Position numbers and translations under genes: made by a program | Assembly (NCBI GenBank): GCA_017521425.1 | Contig: JAFXCQ010000032.1 | Coordinates: 184,398 to 248,397, forward strand | Direction: 5' to 3' | Source: Clostridia bacterium | GTDB taxonomy: Bacteria; Bacillota; Clostridia; Oscillospirales; Acutalibacteraceae | Length of the DNA: 64,000 bases | The notes under the pieces: generated by a model | What the model was told of the DNA's origin: nothing | Databases searched by the model: none | The model's input: the letters and a program-made list of their open reading frames with translations, nothing else | In this document: piece by piece, positions 9,418 to 18,718 of the stretch | Numbering within the stretch: position 1 is the stretch's first letter | Layout of the letters: the number at the start of each line of letters is the position of its first letter

Positions 9418-9945
9418 ATGTCAATTATATTAAGTGTTATCTTTGTCCTGTCACTTGTTGGTATAGACCAGATAATAAAATATTTTGTAATTGAATATTT
9501 AAAGCCTTTGGGTGTTGCTGAATTTATTGAGGGCTTTATCCGTTTTCGCTATGTTGAAAATACAGGTGCGGTTTTCGGTTCATTCTCAACACACACAGCA
9601 CTTCTTACCGTTATTTCAATTATTCTTTTAGGTGTTACAATTTATTTCCTCGTTTCACAGAAGAATAAATCAAAATTAGTGACCTTTACACTTCTTTTGA
9701 TGATAGCAGGTGGCATTGGCAATATAATTGACAGAATAAGACTCCATTATGTAGTTGACTATATAGAGCCAACCTTTATGAATTTTGCAGTTTTCAATTT
9801 TGCGGATTGTCTTATTACAGTTGGTGCATTTGTTTTAATGATATATCTTATTGTAGATATTATAAAAGACAGTAAAAATTCAAAATCTGTAAACGAAAAT
9901 GAATTTTTAACGGAAGAAACGGTGGCTGAAAATGAAACAGATTGA
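9418..9945 (+). CDS. lspA: Lipoprotein signal peptidase II
   Basis: LspA is the inner-membrane aspartyl protease that removes signal peptides from prolipoproteins after lipidation. Four transmembrane segments are apparent. The two catalytic aspartates lie in the conserved blocks IGNIIDRIRLHYVVDYI and FNFADCLITVGA, and the YVENTGAVFG motif is present. The ATG at 9418 was chosen because it follows ATAGGAG and starts at the first membrane helix; a longer frame would run back into divIVA. The protein has 175 residues including a short acidic tail. The 3' end overlaps the rluD start by 14 bp. Confidence 0.96.
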   Translation: MSIILSVIFVLSLVGIDQIIKYFVIEYLKPLGVAEFIEGFIRFRYVENTGAVFGSFSTHTALLTVISIILLGVTIYFLVSQKNKSKLVTFTLLLMIAGGIGNIIDRIRLHYVVDYIEPTFMNFAVFNFADCLITVGAFVLMIYLIVDIIKDSKNSKSVNENEFLTEETVAENETD

Positions 9946-10843
9946 ACTTATTGCCACCGATGAAGTACAGGGCTTCAGGGTAGATAAGGCAATTGCTCTG
10001 CTTTATAGCGATTTATCAAGAAGTGCGGTACAGAATCTTTTAGAAGAAAAAAAGATTTTGCTGAATGGTAAAATTGCCAAAAAAAGCGAAAGCATTAAAA
10101 CAGGTGATGTATTAAATGTTGAAATACCTGACCCTAAAACACTCTCATTAGAGCCACAGAACATACCACTCGAAATCCCTTATGAGGATGAGTATTTATT
10201 AGTCGTAAATAAACCCAAAGGAATGGTTGTGCATCCTGCGGCAGGCAACTACGACAAAACACTCGTTAATGCTTTACTTTACCATTGTGGCGATTCACTT
10301 TCAGGTATAAATGGTGTAATACGTCCTGGTATTGTACATAGAATTGATAAAGATACAAGCGGACTTTTAGTTGTTGCAAAAACTGATGCGGCACACGTTG
10401 GTTTAGCAGACCAAATAAAAGACCATTCTTTTAAACGCGAATACCGTACAGTTATAGTCGGTAATATTAAAGATGATAAAGGTACAATAAATCTTCCTAT
10501 AGGAAGACATCCCATAGACAGAAAAAAACAGACTGTTACAGATAAAAATTCAAGAGAAGCAATTACCCATTACGAAGTAATTGAACGCTTTAATGGTTTC
10601 ACATTTTTAAGAGTTATATTGGAAACAGGCAGAACTCACCAGATAAGAGTTCATTTCTCACACAGAGGAACACCTGTTGCGGGGGATGCCGTTTATGGTA
10701 ATCCTAAAAAAACTTATGGATTAGAGGGGCAGTGTCTTCACGCCGCAGTTTTAGGATTTGTACATCCAATAACAAACGAGTATCTTGAATTTTCATCAGA
10801 TTTACCAGAATACTTTGAGGATTTTTTAAGGAGAATTAAGTAA
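9932..10843 (+). CDS. rluD: Large-subunit rRNA pseudouridine synthase, RluD type
   Basis: This enzyme isomerises uridines of 23S rRNA helix 69. An S4 RNA-binding domain covers about residues 14-75. The catalytic domain carries the HRIDKDTSGLLVVAK motif, in which the first aspartate is the nucleophile, together with VNKPKGMVVHPA and GRTHQIRVH. The length (303 aa) is normal. The start overlaps the end of lspA; lspA-rluD is a very common Firmicutes pair. The stop codon overlaps the start of the next gene (TAATG). Confidence 0.93.
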   Translation: MKQIELIATDEVQGFRVDKAIALLYSDLSRSAVQNLLEEKKILLNGKIAKKSESIKTGDVLNVEIPDPKTLSLEPQNIPLEIPYEDEYLLVVNKPKGMVVHPAAGNYDKTLVNALLYHCGDSLSGINGVIRPGIVHRIDKDTSGLLVVAKTDAAHVGLADQIKDHSFKREYRTVIVGNIKDDKGTINLPIGRHPIDRKKQTVTDKNSREAITHYEVIERFNGFTFLRVILETGRTHQIRVHFSHRGTPVAGDAVYGNPKKTYGLEGQCLHAAVLGFVHPITNEYLEFSSDLPEYFEDFLRRIK

Positions 10844-11688
10844 TGTCGGCAGATTATTCAAAATGGCTTCTCGTTTCAGATATTGACGGTACACTCAATA
10901 ACAAGTTAAGAAGATTGCCACAAATAAATAAAACAAAAATTAAAGAATATGTCGACAATGGCGGTTACTTTACTCTTTGTTCAGGTAGAAACCTACAGTC
11001 GCTGACACCGCATTACAAAAAGTTAGGTATTGAAACTCCCGCTTTGTTTTTAAATGGTGCAGGTATTTACGATTTTAAAACTAATAAAATGCTGAGCTTT
11101 ACTGGTGTAAGTGAAGAAGCTGAGGAGAAAATTAAAGAGTGTGCATCATTAGTAAAACAAGCAGAAGTTTCTGTTTTTACAGATGATATGATTTATCATA
11201 TCAAACCCAAACTTTTTGGTTACATAATGTCATGGGCAGATAATTTAGATAATATTGTATGTAAAGATTTAAACGAGGTGCCAAAGGGAAAATGGGGTAA
11301 AATCATTTTCTTTGGTCTCCCACATACACTTAAAAAGGTTCTTGAATTTTTCAATAAAGACGAAATAAGACCACTTTGCAATACATTCAGAAGCTCGCTT
11401 TTAACTGTTGAGGTTGTAGCAAAGGATGTTGACAAGGGGAAAGGCGTTATGCGTCTTGCAGATATTTTAGGAATAGACAAAGAAAATATCGGTGCAATAG
11501 GTGATTATTACAATGATGTTCCAATGCTCAAAACTGTAAGTCACCCCGCGTGCTGCGGTCAGGCACCCAGCGAGATAAAAAAACTTTCAGAGTATGTTAC
11601 TTGTCACTGCAACAAAGGTGCAGTAGCAGATTTTATAAATTATTTAGAAGATAAATATATATTAAACGGAGGGAAAAACAATGGATAA
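10843..11688 (+). CDS. Cof-type HAD-superfamily phosphatase
   Basis: The first HAD motif is SDIDGTLNN near residue 14, giving the nucleophile and acid/base aspartates. Motif II is LCSGRN, motif III a lysine in the DVDKGKGVMRL block, and motif IV GDYYNDVPMLK. A C2B-type cap lies between motifs II and III. The family hydrolyses sugar phosphates, flavin or PLP-type substrates, and the actual substrate cannot be read from sequence. It overlaps the following transketolase gene by 8 bp, so a sugar-phosphate substrate is a reasonable guess. Confidence 0.88.
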   Translation: MSADYSKWLLVSDIDGTLNNKLRRLPQINKTKIKEYVDNGGYFTLCSGRNLQSLTPHYKKLGIETPALFLNGAGIYDFKTNKMLSFTGVSEEAEEKIKECASLVKQAEVSVFTDDMIYHIKPKLFGYIMSWADNLDNIVCKDLNEVPKGKWGKIIFFGLPHTLKKVLEFFNKDEIRPLCNTFRSSLLTVEVVAKDVDKGKGVMRLADILGIDKENIGAIGDYYNDVPMLKTVSHPACCGQAPSEIKKLSEYVTCHCNKGAVADFINYLEDKYILNGGKNNG

Positions 11689-12523
11689 TACATCCAAAAA
11701 AGAACTTTCTGTAATTGCTACAAAAGTTCGTAAAGGTATTATTGAAGGTACATTCAATGCAAAATCAGGTCATCCGGGTGGTTCTTTATCAATAGTAGAA
11801 ACACTTACATATCTCTATTTCAAAGAGATGAATATTGACCCAACTAAACCTGTAATGGAAGAAAGAGACCGTTTCGTTCTTTCAAAGGGTCATGCAGCAC
11901 CTGCACTTTATTCTGTTATGGCACACAGAGGATTTTTCCCTGTAGAAGATTTAAAAACATTAAGAAAAGTTGGTTCTAAATTACAGGGTCATCCAAGTAT
12001 GCGCTATTTAGAGGGTGTTGATATAAGCACAGGCTCACTCGGTCAGGGTATTTCTGCTGCTTGTGGTATGGCTTTAGGCTCAAAGCTTAAAGGTGATGCT
12101 TTCAGAGTTTACACTATTTTAGGTGATGGTGAAATTCAGGAGGGTCAGGTTTGGGAAGCTGCTATGTACGCAGCTGCTAAAAAGCTTGACAATTTAGTTG
12201 CTGTTGTAGATAACAACAATTTACAGATAGATGGTAGTGTTGAGGAAGTTAACTCACCATATCCAATTCCAGAAAAATTTAAGGCTTTCGGTTGGAATGT
12301 AATTGAAATTGATGCTCATAATTTCGATGAGATTGAAGACGCATTCCAAAAAGCTCGTGAATGTAAAGGCAAACCAACTGCTATTATTCAGAAGAGCACA
12401 AAGGGTAAAGGTGTTTCGTTTATGGAAAACCAGGTTAGCTGGCACGGTTCTGCACCAAATGCTGAACAGTATGAAGATGCAATGGCAGAGCTCAATTTGA
12501 AATTAAAGGAATTGGAGGCATAA
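11681..12523 (+). CDS. Transketolase, N-terminal (thiamine-diphosphate) subunit
   Basis: This is the N-terminal half of a split transketolase, which moves two-carbon ketol units between sugar phosphates in the non-oxidative pentose-phosphate pathway. The histidines and glycine loop are visible (SGHPGGS, SKGHAAPALY), and the TPP-binding motif is GDGEIQEGQVWEA followed by NN about 30 residues later (VVDNNNLQIDG). At 280 aa it matches the split subunit of Clostridia. The C-terminal partner starts 3 bp after the stop, and the two polypeptides form one enzyme. Confidence 0.95.
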   Translation: MDNTSKKELSVIATKVRKGIIEGTFNAKSGHPGGSLSIVETLTYLYFKEMNIDPTKPVMEERDRFVLSKGHAAPALYSVMAHRGFFPVEDLKTLRKVGSKLQGHPSMRYLEGVDISTGSLGQGISAACGMALGSKLKGDAFRVYTILGDGEIQEGQVWEAAMYAAAKKLDNLVAVVDNNNLQIDGSVEEVNSPYPIPEKFKAFGWNVIEIDAHNFDEIEDAFQKARECKGKPTAIIQKSTKGKGVSFMENQVSWHGSAPNAEQYEDAMAELNLKLKELEA

Positions 12524-12526
12524 GAA

Positions 12527-13471
12527 ATGGCTGAAGTAATTAAAACCGCAACTCGTGATGCTTATGGTAAAGCGTTAGTTGAGCTTGGTGAAAAAAATAA
12601 AAATGTTGTAGTGCTTGATGCTGACCTCGCAGCCGCAACAAAAACAGGTGCCTTCAAAAAGGCATTCCCTGAAAGATTTTTTGATACTGGTATTGCAGAA
12701 TCAAATATGATGAGCCTTGCAGGTGGTCTTGCAACAACTGGTTTTACAGTATTTGCAAGTACATTCGCAATGTTCGCAGCTGGCAGAGCATTCGAGCAAG
12801 TAAGAAATACTATTTGTTACCCTCATCTCAATGTTAAAATCGGTGCAACTCACGCAGGTATTTCTGTTGGTGAAGACGGTGCAAGCCACCAGTGTTGTGA
12901 AGATATTGCTTTAATGCGTTCAATTCCCGGTATGGTTATTATTAACCCTGCAGATGATATTGAAGCAAGAGCGGCAGTTTTTGCAGCGGCAGAGCACGAT
13001 GGTCCTGTATATATGCGTTTTGGTCGTCTTGCAGTGCCAAGAGTATTCGATGAAAACTACAAATTTGAAATCGGTAAAGCAGTTACATTAAAAGAGGGTA
13101 CAGATGTTACAATTATTGCTACAGGACTTATGGTTAATGAAGCAATTGAAGCAGCAAAAACTCTCGAAAAAGAAGGCATTTCTGTAGAACTTATAAATAT
13201 GCACACAATTAAACCACTTGATAACGAAGCAGTTATTAAAGCGGCAAAGAAAACAGGATGTATTGTTACTGCAGAAGAGCACAATATTATTGGTGGTCTT
13301 GGCAGTGCAGTTTCTGAAGTTGTATCAGAAGAATGTCCAGTACCTGTTGTTCGTGTTGGTGTTAACGATGAATTTGGTAAGTCAGGTCCTGCAGTTGAGC
13401 TTTTACATCTCTACGGACTTGATGCAGAAAATATAGTGGAAAAAGCAAAACTTGCAATTTCTAAAAAGTAA
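12527..13471 (+). CDS. Transketolase, C-terminal (pyrimidine-binding) subunit
   Basis: This is the partner of the preceding gene. It holds the pyrimidine-binding domain (residues about 5-170, with the catalytic glutamate in the FDTGIAESNM block) and the C-terminal transketolase domain (about 185-300, with TAEEHNIIGGLGSAV). The motif GASHQCCEDIALMRSIPG is typical for transketolase family members rather than for DXP synthase or pyruvate dehydrogenase. The length is 314 aa. The pair probably serves pentose-phosphate metabolism; being followed by rhamnose genes, it may be co-transcribed with them. Confidence 0.94.
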   Translation: MAEVIKTATRDAYGKALVELGEKNKNVVVLDADLAAATKTGAFKKAFPERFFDTGIAESNMMSLAGGLATTGFTVFASTFAMFAAGRAFEQVRNTICYPHLNVKIGATHAGISVGEDGASHQCCEDIALMRSIPGMVIINPADDIEARAAVFAAAEHDGPVYMRFGRLAVPRVFDENYKFEIGKAVTLKEGTDVTIIATGLMVNEAIEAAKTLEKEGISVELINMHTIKPLDNEAVIKAAKKTGCIVTAEEHNIIGGLGSAVSEVVSEECPVPVVRVGVNDEFGKSGPAVELLHLYGLDAENIVEKAKLAISKK

Positions 13472-13483
13472 GGGGAAATCGTG

Positions 13484-14731
13484 ATGGCAAAATCAAGATA
13501 TGAAAGTGCAAAAGAGATTTATGCTTCTTTTGGTGTTGATACTGAAAAAGCAATTGAAACACTTGGTAATACAAAGATTTCAATGCATTGCTGGCAAGGT
13601 GACGATATTAACGGCTTCGAAAGTAATGACGCTCTTTCAGGTGGTATTCAGGCAACGGGTAATTATCCGGGTAAAGCAAGAACACCCGAAGAACTTATGA
13701 GTGATATTGATATGGCGTTAAAACTCATACCGGGTACTCATAAAATAAATCTTCACGCAATTTATGCAATTACAGATGAAAAAGTTTCGCGTGATAAATT
13801 AAAACCTGAACATTTCCAAAAGTGGATTGATTTTGCAAAAAAACGTGGCTTAGGTATTGACGTTAATCCGACTCTTTTCTCTCACCCGATGGCAGCAGAT
13901 GGTCTTACACTTTCTCATCCTGATGAAAAAATAAGACGTTTCTGGATTGACCATTGTAAAGCAATGCGTGAAATAGGTGCTTATATAGGTAAAGAATTAG
14001 GTGTGACTTGCCTTAATAATATTTGGATTCCTGACGGATATAAGGAAGTACCAGCAGACAGATTAGGTCCGCGTATGCGTCTTAAAGAATCACTTGATGA
14101 AATTCTTTCTGTTAAGTACGATAAAAAATATCTCGTGGATTCAGTTGAATCAAAGGTATTTGGTATAGGTGTTGAATCTTACACAGTAGGTTCTCACGAG
14201 TTTTATATGAATTATGCGGCTAAAAATGGTGTTATGTGTCTTCTTGATAATGGTCATTTCCATCCGACAGAGGTTTGTTCAGATAAAATTCCGTCAATGC
14301 TTTTATTCTCTGAAAATCTTGCACTTCATATAACACGCGGTGTCCGTTGGGATAGTGACCACGTTGTTGCATTCGAAGATGAATTAAAAGAAATGGCAAA
14401 AGAACTTGTACGTTGTGATGCGCTCGAAAGAACATTTATTGGTCTTGATTTCTTTGATGCATCTATAAATCGTGTTGCGGCTTGGGTAATAGGAACAAGA
14501 AATCTTCAAAAAGCACTTTTATTTGCACTTCTTACACCGTTTGGTACATTAAAAGAATGTCAGGATAAAGGCGACTTTACAAAGATGTTTGCTCTTTCAG
14601 AAGAACTTAAAACTCTCCCACTTTTCGATGTATGGGAAGAATTTTGTAATCGTAATAATGTGCCGGGAAAAAATGACTGGTTTGAAGAAATTTTAAAATA
14701 TGAAAAAGATATATTAAGCTCAAGAGGTTGA
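13484..14731 (+). CDS. rhaA: L-rhamnose isomerase
   Basis: RhaA converts L-rhamnose to L-rhamnulose, the first step of rhamnose catabolism. Family hallmarks are [33 protein letters not shown], and metal ligands in the blocks around NGHFHPTE and [10 protein letters not shown]. The length (415 aa) is that of the standard enzyme. The ATG at 13484 is preferred to the GTG 3 bp upstream; AAGGGG lies just before. It forms a unit with rhaD after 5 bp. No rhamnulokinase gene is present in the window. Confidence 0.96.
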   Translation: MAKSRYESAKEIYASFGVDTEKAIETLGNTKISMHCWQGDDINGFESNDALSGGIQATGNYPGKARTPEELMSDIDMALKLIPGTHKINLHAIYAITDEKVSRDKLKPEHFQKWIDFAKKRGLGIDVNPTLFSHPMAADGLTLSHPDEKIRRFWIDHCKAMREIGAYIGKELGVTCLNNIWIPDGYKEVPADRLGPRMRLKESLDEILSVKYDKKYLVDSVESKVFGIGVESYTVGSHEFYMNYAAKNGVMCLLDNGHFHPTEVCSDKIPSMLLFSENLALHITRGVRWDSDHVVAFEDELKEMAKELVRCDALERTFIGLDFFDASINRVAAWVIGTRNLQKALLFALLTPFGTLKECQDKGDFTKMFALSEELKTLPLFDVWEEFCNRNNVPGKNDWFEEILKYEKDILSSRG

Positions 14732-14736
14732 TTTGA

Positions 14737-15561
14737 ATGTATAAATGTGTAACAGAAGCTCCATTTGTTAAAAATTATGCCAAAATGGCAAATGAGGGAT
14801 ATTTAAGGGGTTGGCACGAAAGAAATGGTGGTAATCTTTCATACAGAATAAAAACAGAAGAAATTGAAAGTGTGAAAGCATTACTTGATTTTTCAAAAGA
14901 GTTTGTGCCAATTGGTGCTACTGTTAAAAATCTAAAAAATGAATACTTTTTAGTTTCGGGTAGTGGCAAATATTTTGCAAATATAAAAGGCGATGAAATA
15001 AATAATATCGCTATCATAGAAATCGATGATTCTGGTGAAAAATACAGAGTTTTATGGGGACTCCAGAGTGGCGGCAGACCTACAAGTGAATTACCTGCAC
15101 ACCTTATGAATCATTCTGTTAAAAAGGATGCAACAAACGGTGAGCATCGCGTAATTTACCATGCTCACCCTGTAAATTCTATTGCGATAACATTTGTTTT
15201 ACCACTTGATTCTAAAGTTATTTCACACTTGCTTTGGGAAATGATGACAGAGTGTCCTATAATTTTCCCACAAGGTATTGGTGTGGTAGAGTGGATGGTA
15301 CCAGGCGGAGAGGAAATTGCAATTGCTTCATCAGAGCTTATGAAAAAATTTGACGCAATTCTCTGGGCACACCATGGTGTATTCTGTTCAGGTATTGACT
15401 TTGATTTAACATTCGGTCTTATGGATACAATTGAAAAAGCTGCTGAAATTCTTGTGAAAGTCTACTCAATGGGTGGAATTAAACAGACTATTTCAGATGA
15501 TGGTTTCAGAAAACTTGGTAAGGCTTTTAACGTCAACATAAACGAAGATTATCTTGGTTGA
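14737..15561 (+). CDS. rhaD: Rhamnulose-1-phosphate aldolase
   Basis: RhaD cleaves L-rhamnulose-1-phosphate into dihydroxyacetone phosphate and L-lactaldehyde. It is a zinc class II aldolase of the AraD/FucA family. The zinc-binding histidines appear in IYHAHPVNSIAI and LWAHHGVFCSG, with the catalytic glutamate between them. N-terminal GWHERNGGNLSYR is typical of RhaD. The length (274 aa) is normal. Rhamnulokinase must be encoded elsewhere. Confidence 0.95.
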   Translation: MYKCVTEAPFVKNYAKMANEGYLRGWHERNGGNLSYRIKTEEIESVKALLDFSKEFVPIGATVKNLKNEYFLVSGSGKYFANIKGDEINNIAIIEIDDSGEKYRVLWGLQSGGRPTSELPAHLMNHSVKKDATNGEHRVIYHAHPVNSIAITFVLPLDSKVISHLLWEMMTECPIIFPQGIGVVEWMVPGGEEIAIASSELMKKFDAILWAHHGVFCSGIDFDLTFGLMDTIEKAAEILVKVYSMGGIKQTISDDGFRKLGKAFNVNINEDYLG

Positions 15562-15605
15562 TTTAATTATTGTTTAAAAAATCTGAAAAAAGATTACAAA
15601 TTTTA

Positions 15606-15634
15606 TTGAAAATGTAAAATTACTGTGTTATAAT
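15606..15634 (+). promoter_or_regulatory. Sigma-A promoter for the zinc-ribbon membrane gene
   Basis: TTGAAA and TATAAT are separated by 17 bp, 44 bp before the start codon. The preceding rhaD stop is 45 bp upstream of the -35 box, so this probably begins a new transcript. Confidence 0.7.
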
Positions 15635-15677
15635 AATCAAGATAATATAGTATTTTAATTAGATAGGGGATAAAGTT

Positions 15678-16502
15678 ATGGCTAACTGTCCTAAATGTGG
15701 TTATAAACTTAAATTTACAGATTTCAGACCGGAGTGTCCCGGTTGTGGCGTAAACCTTATGTATTATAACCATCAGGAAAGACTCGCAGAAGATGCTGAT
15801 AAGGCTGAAGCAGAGCATGTACAGATGCAACCGAAAATCGACAGAATTAAGTTTGCTTTTATCGGTACAAAACTTTCAATAATTCGTTTGGTACTTCTCT
15901 TCCTTCCAATCGGTATGCTCTTCTTACCACTTGTTCATGTTGAAGCAAGTTTACCATTCAAAAACATTGATATGAATGTTTCAATTCTCAATGTTGTTAT
16001 GGATGTTGTTATGAAGCTTAATTTTGAAGCGCTCATAGATATGATTATTGGCTCACAAGTTACAAGAGTAGCATTTATATTCTATGTACTCGCTATAATC
16101 TACATATTCTTGGCTGCGGTTATTGCCATTGCGAGAATTCCTGTTGTTGCAACATCTTGTTCAATCAAGTCAAATGGTGGCGACAGAAACATTACACTTT
16201 CAACATTAGGTATTATCTTTACTGTTATCAGTATGATTTCATTCGTGATTTTTACAACTTTGATGTCAGGCGCATTTGGTGAGATGTATCACGGTTCACT
16301 CTCAATTGGTGGATTCTTGGTTGTTTTAGGATTTGTAGCAGGTATTGTAGTCGATGCTTTAATCAAAAAAGCAGACGCACCTGTTAAGTACAAAGATATT
16401 TCTGAATTCGTTGAAAGAGTTGAAGCAAGAAAAATTGAAAAAGAAACTGCTTTAGAAGAAGCAAGAAGAATTGTTGAAGAATACGAAAACGCGAAAGCAT
16501 AA
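15678..16502 (+). CDS. Zinc-ribbon membrane protein of unknown function
   Basis: The N terminus has a zinc ribbon of the form CPKCGYKL...CPGCG (residues 4-25), followed by a charged linker, four probable transmembrane segments (starting about residues 68, 128, 170 and 205), and a basic/acidic coiled-coil tail rich in Glu and Arg. I do not recognise a named family. It has its own promoter and a strong terminator directly behind it, so it is a single-gene unit. The ribosome site is AGATAGGGGA. Confidence 0.8.
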   Translation: MANCPKCGYKLKFTDFRPECPGCGVNLMYYNHQERLAEDADKAEAEHVQMQPKIDRIKFAFIGTKLSIIRLVLLFLPIGMLFLPLVHVEASLPFKNIDMNVSILNVVMDVVMKLNFEALIDMIIGSQVTRVAFIFYVLAIIYIFLAAVIAIARIPVVATSCSIKSNGGDRNITLSTLGIIFTVISMISFVIFTTLMSGAFGEMYHGSLSIGGFLVVLGFVAGIVVDALIKKADAPVKYKDISEFVERVEARKIEKETALEEARRIVEEYENAKA

Positions 16503-16504
16503 TT

Positions 16505-16538
16505 AAAAAAAATCCGTTGCGAAAGCAACGGATTTTTT
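16505..16538 (+). terminator. Intrinsic terminator
   Basis: A perfect 10-bp stem (AATCCGTTGC / GCAACGGATT) with a GAAA loop is followed by a T-run, directly after the stop codon of the zinc-ribbon gene. Confidence 0.93.
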
Positions 16539-16797
16539 AGTGGGCAAGAGAGGAATACTTGTAACTTGCATACTTGCAACTGAATAAAAAAGCTCCCGAT
16601 TTGGGGCACCCTCCGTAAGGAAGGTGCCCCAAGGTGGCTCTTGTATCTAAACTGAATAATTGGTTTCGTTAAGCGGTGTAGCCATTGGCTATGCCGTTTT
16701 TTGTTAAACACCTTTTCAAAGTGTGTAACCCACTATGACACTTTCTCAGATACTCTGGGCAAAGCTGTTAGTGGGCTCTCTGATGGTGGTCTTACTA
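16539..16797. repeat. Intergenic repeat patch with hairpins and a possible coding remnant
   Basis: There is no convincing gene in this 260-bp stretch. It holds a G/C-rich hairpin (GGGGCACC...GGTGCCCC, about 16600-16633) of the 'CTCC-TAAGGA' type seen in other gaps of this window, and a second hairpin-like patch near 16672-16700 (TAGCCATTGGCTA). From about 16732 one plus-strand frame reads protein-like (a segment containing GKAVSGLSDGGLTK and ending at a stop near 16820) without a start codon. This may be the tail of a decayed gene. Confidence 0.45.
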
Positions 16798-16879
16798 AGT
16801 TGTCAAATATGACTGTATGATTTTTAACCTGTTTTTTACGCTACGTCAAAAAGGACAACAAAAGTTGTCTAATATGACT
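16798..16879 (+). promoter_or_regulatory. Two operator-like direct repeats before an HTH gene
   Basis: AGTTGTCAAATATGACT (16798-16814) and AGTTGTCTAATATGACT (16863-16879) differ by one base and start 65 bp apart. The first contains the inverted pair GTCA-N4-TGAC. They lie just upstream of an extended -10 (TGTTATAAT, 16899-16907) and of a gene whose product has an HTH-like N terminus, so autoregulation is the simplest reading. Confidence 0.5.
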
Positions 16880-16929
16880 ATCATTTCTTAAAATGATGTG
16901 TTATAATGTAGAAAAAAGGGGCTGAGACT

Positions 16930-18015
16930 GTGAATGATTTAAAGAAAAACATCGACCATTATATGAATTTAAAGGGAATAAAAAAGTATAGTCATTTGTT
17001 GGTGGATATTGCACGCGAATTAGGTATTAAAGGTCAAGATAAATACGAATTTGCAAATAGAGAAAAATCTAATTTTTCAAAAATGTTAAAGGGTGAGCGT
17101 CCGCTTAAATATGAATTTATTATTCCTTTAGAAAAAATATTTGGTGTGTCATTGGCACGATTAATGGATGAAAACGCATATAAACTACCTGTAGAAAAAG
17201 AAAACGTGCCATTTAACAAAGGGTTTAGATATTATGCGTATTTAGACGATCCGCAATTATACAAAAATGAATTTGATCTGTTGCTGGCATGCGACGGAAA
17301 ACCTATCATTACTCAAACAGATGAATTTGGCAAAACCTTTCTTGATTATGTTGTTGAATACCATTCGGCCAATGGAGTGAGATATCTTTACGAAGAGTAT
17401 GGAATAAAACTAAAAATGTATCATAATCAATTTGAATTCAGAAAAGACAAGGGAGTAACTTGGATTAATTTTGAAAATAGTGTAGAATTCGCACGTCTTG
17501 TAGCGAGTATGAACGATGTTGAATTGTTTAATAGTATCTATGATTCCTATTATATGTTTTTTGCTTGCGGTTACTATGATGTTGGTAGTTGTATTTTCGC
17601 CAACAATGATTTTTTAGAATTAATATTAGATAATAATGAAATATTCAATTCAATATTTGAAGAAAAACAATATGTATTTGAATTAAGTAATTTTGCTAAA
17701 AGAAAAAAACAGATCGAGACAATTACATATAATTCAATCAATCCGATAATAAATAACTGTTTAAGTTATGCATTAAAAAATTTAGATAGATATAAACAAC
17801 AAGCAATAAAAATATTAAAATTTGGAATCGACTACAACCGAAAGAAAGCTACTAATATAGATTTTAGTAGTTGTTATATTTGTAATGATCTTGGTGCTTT
17901 GAAAAACATTAAGGATGCGGATTTTTATGAATTGATTATTTTGGCTGATGTAGAAACAAGTGACCCTGAAATAAAAGCATTAATTTCTAAATTGCCACGT
18001 TTTAAAAAATACTAA
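16930..18015 (+). CDS. HTH-like protein with a C-terminal domain of unknown function
   Basis: The first 80 residues resemble a divergent XRE/Cro-type helix-turn-helix (KNIDHYMNLKGIKKYSHLL, then FSKMLKGERPLKYEFIIPLEKIFGVSLARLMDE). The rest is about 280 residues with ankyrin-like phrases (DEFGKTFLDYVVEYHSANG) and many aromatic residues. The start is GTG with AAAAGGGG about 8 bp upstream. The low GC and the repeated operator-like sites upstream suggest an autoregulated accessory gene. It is followed after 14 bp by a zinc-ribbon membrane gene, probably in the same transcript. No enzymatic motif is visible. Confidence 0.7.
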   Translation: MNDLKKNIDHYMNLKGIKKYSHLLVDIARELGIKGQDKYEFANREKSNFSKMLKGERPLKYEFIIPLEKIFGVSLARLMDENAYKLPVEKENVPFNKGFRYYAYLDDPQLYKNEFDLLLACDGKPIITQTDEFGKTFLDYVVEYHSANGVRYLYEEYGIKLKMYHNQFEFRKDKGVTWINFENSVEFARLVASMNDVELFNSIYDSYYMFFACGYYDVGSCIFANNDFLELILDNNEIFNSIFEEKQYVFELSNFAKRKKQIETITYNSINPIINNCLSYALKNLDRYKQQAIKILKFGIDYNRKKATNIDFSSCYICNDLGALKNIKDADFYELIILADVETSDPEIKALISKLPRFKKY

Positions 18016-18029
18016 CAGGAGAAAATAAA

Positions 18030-18698
18030 ATGTATTGTAAAAACTGCGGAAAGATCATAGATGACTCAGCAATATACTGTATCAACTGTGGAACAAGATT
18101 TGATAACAAAGAGGTTGATGATCAATCAAGTTTTGGGTTTGCTATCTTGGGATTTTTTATTCCGATTGTTGGTTTAATCCTCTTTCTCATATATGAAGGA
18201 AAGAAACCTAAACGAGCCAAGTCGGCAGGTAAAGGCGCCTTGATTGGCTTTATAACTAAAATCGTTTTATCTATTATTCTTGTAATTCTGTATGTCGTTT
18301 TTGCCGCTTCACTTTTTAGTAATATATCAGATGATATTGAATCTAATATACCTGCAATTGGAGATGTGTTTAGAGAAGAAACGACAGATGAAATTTTAGA
18401 AAAATATGTTGATGTTTCTTTTGGGGAATTCAAAGTAACTAATAATGGATACTTCTCTGAAACATCCCTTGATATTACAGTAAAAAACAAAGCTGAAAAA
18501 CAATGCAGCTATTACATAACGATTGAAGCAGTAGATGCAAATGGTGCAAGAATTGAAACAGATATGATTTACGCTGATAGATTAGGTTCTGGACAAGAGA
18601 TATATTTGAAAGCTTTTGAATATGTAGATCAAGAAAAATTAAATCAATTCAAAAATGCAACCTTCAGAGTTTTAGAAATAAACAAATATGATTATTAA
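18030..18698 (+). CDS. Zinc-ribbon membrane protein
   Basis: An N-terminal double-CxxC zinc ribbon (CKNCGKIIDDSAIYCINCG) is followed by two transmembrane segments (about residues 33-54 and 70-97) and an extracytoplasmic domain of about 110 residues with a beta-rich pattern (FGEFKVTNNGYFSETSLDI), reminiscent of FxLYD-type domains. The function is unknown. The ribosome site is ACAGGAG and the upstream neighbour is 14 bp away, so the two are probably translated from one mRNA. Confidence 0.78.
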   Translation: MYCKNCGKIIDDSAIYCINCGTRFDNKEVDDQSSFGFAILGFFIPIVGLILFLIYEGKKPKRAKSAGKGALIGFITKIVLSIILVILYVVFAASLFSNISDDIESNIPAIGDVFREETTDEILEKYVDVSFGEFKVTNNGYFSETSLDITVKNKAEKQCSYYITIEAVDANGARIETDMIYADRLGSGQEIYLKAFEYVDQEKLNQFKNATFRVLEINKYDY

Positions 18699-18718
18699 AT
18701 TTTCAAGCGAGGTGCTAT

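Noticed and set aside
16289..16711. 140-codon minus-strand frame across the terminator
   Set aside because: It overlaps the zinc-ribbon gene and its terminator and has no family resemblance.
16541..16740. Possible tRNA or structured RNA gene between the terminator and the HTH gene
   Set aside because: The hairpins do not form a cloverleaf and no conserved TTCGA loop or CCA-type end is present; they match dispersed repeats instead.
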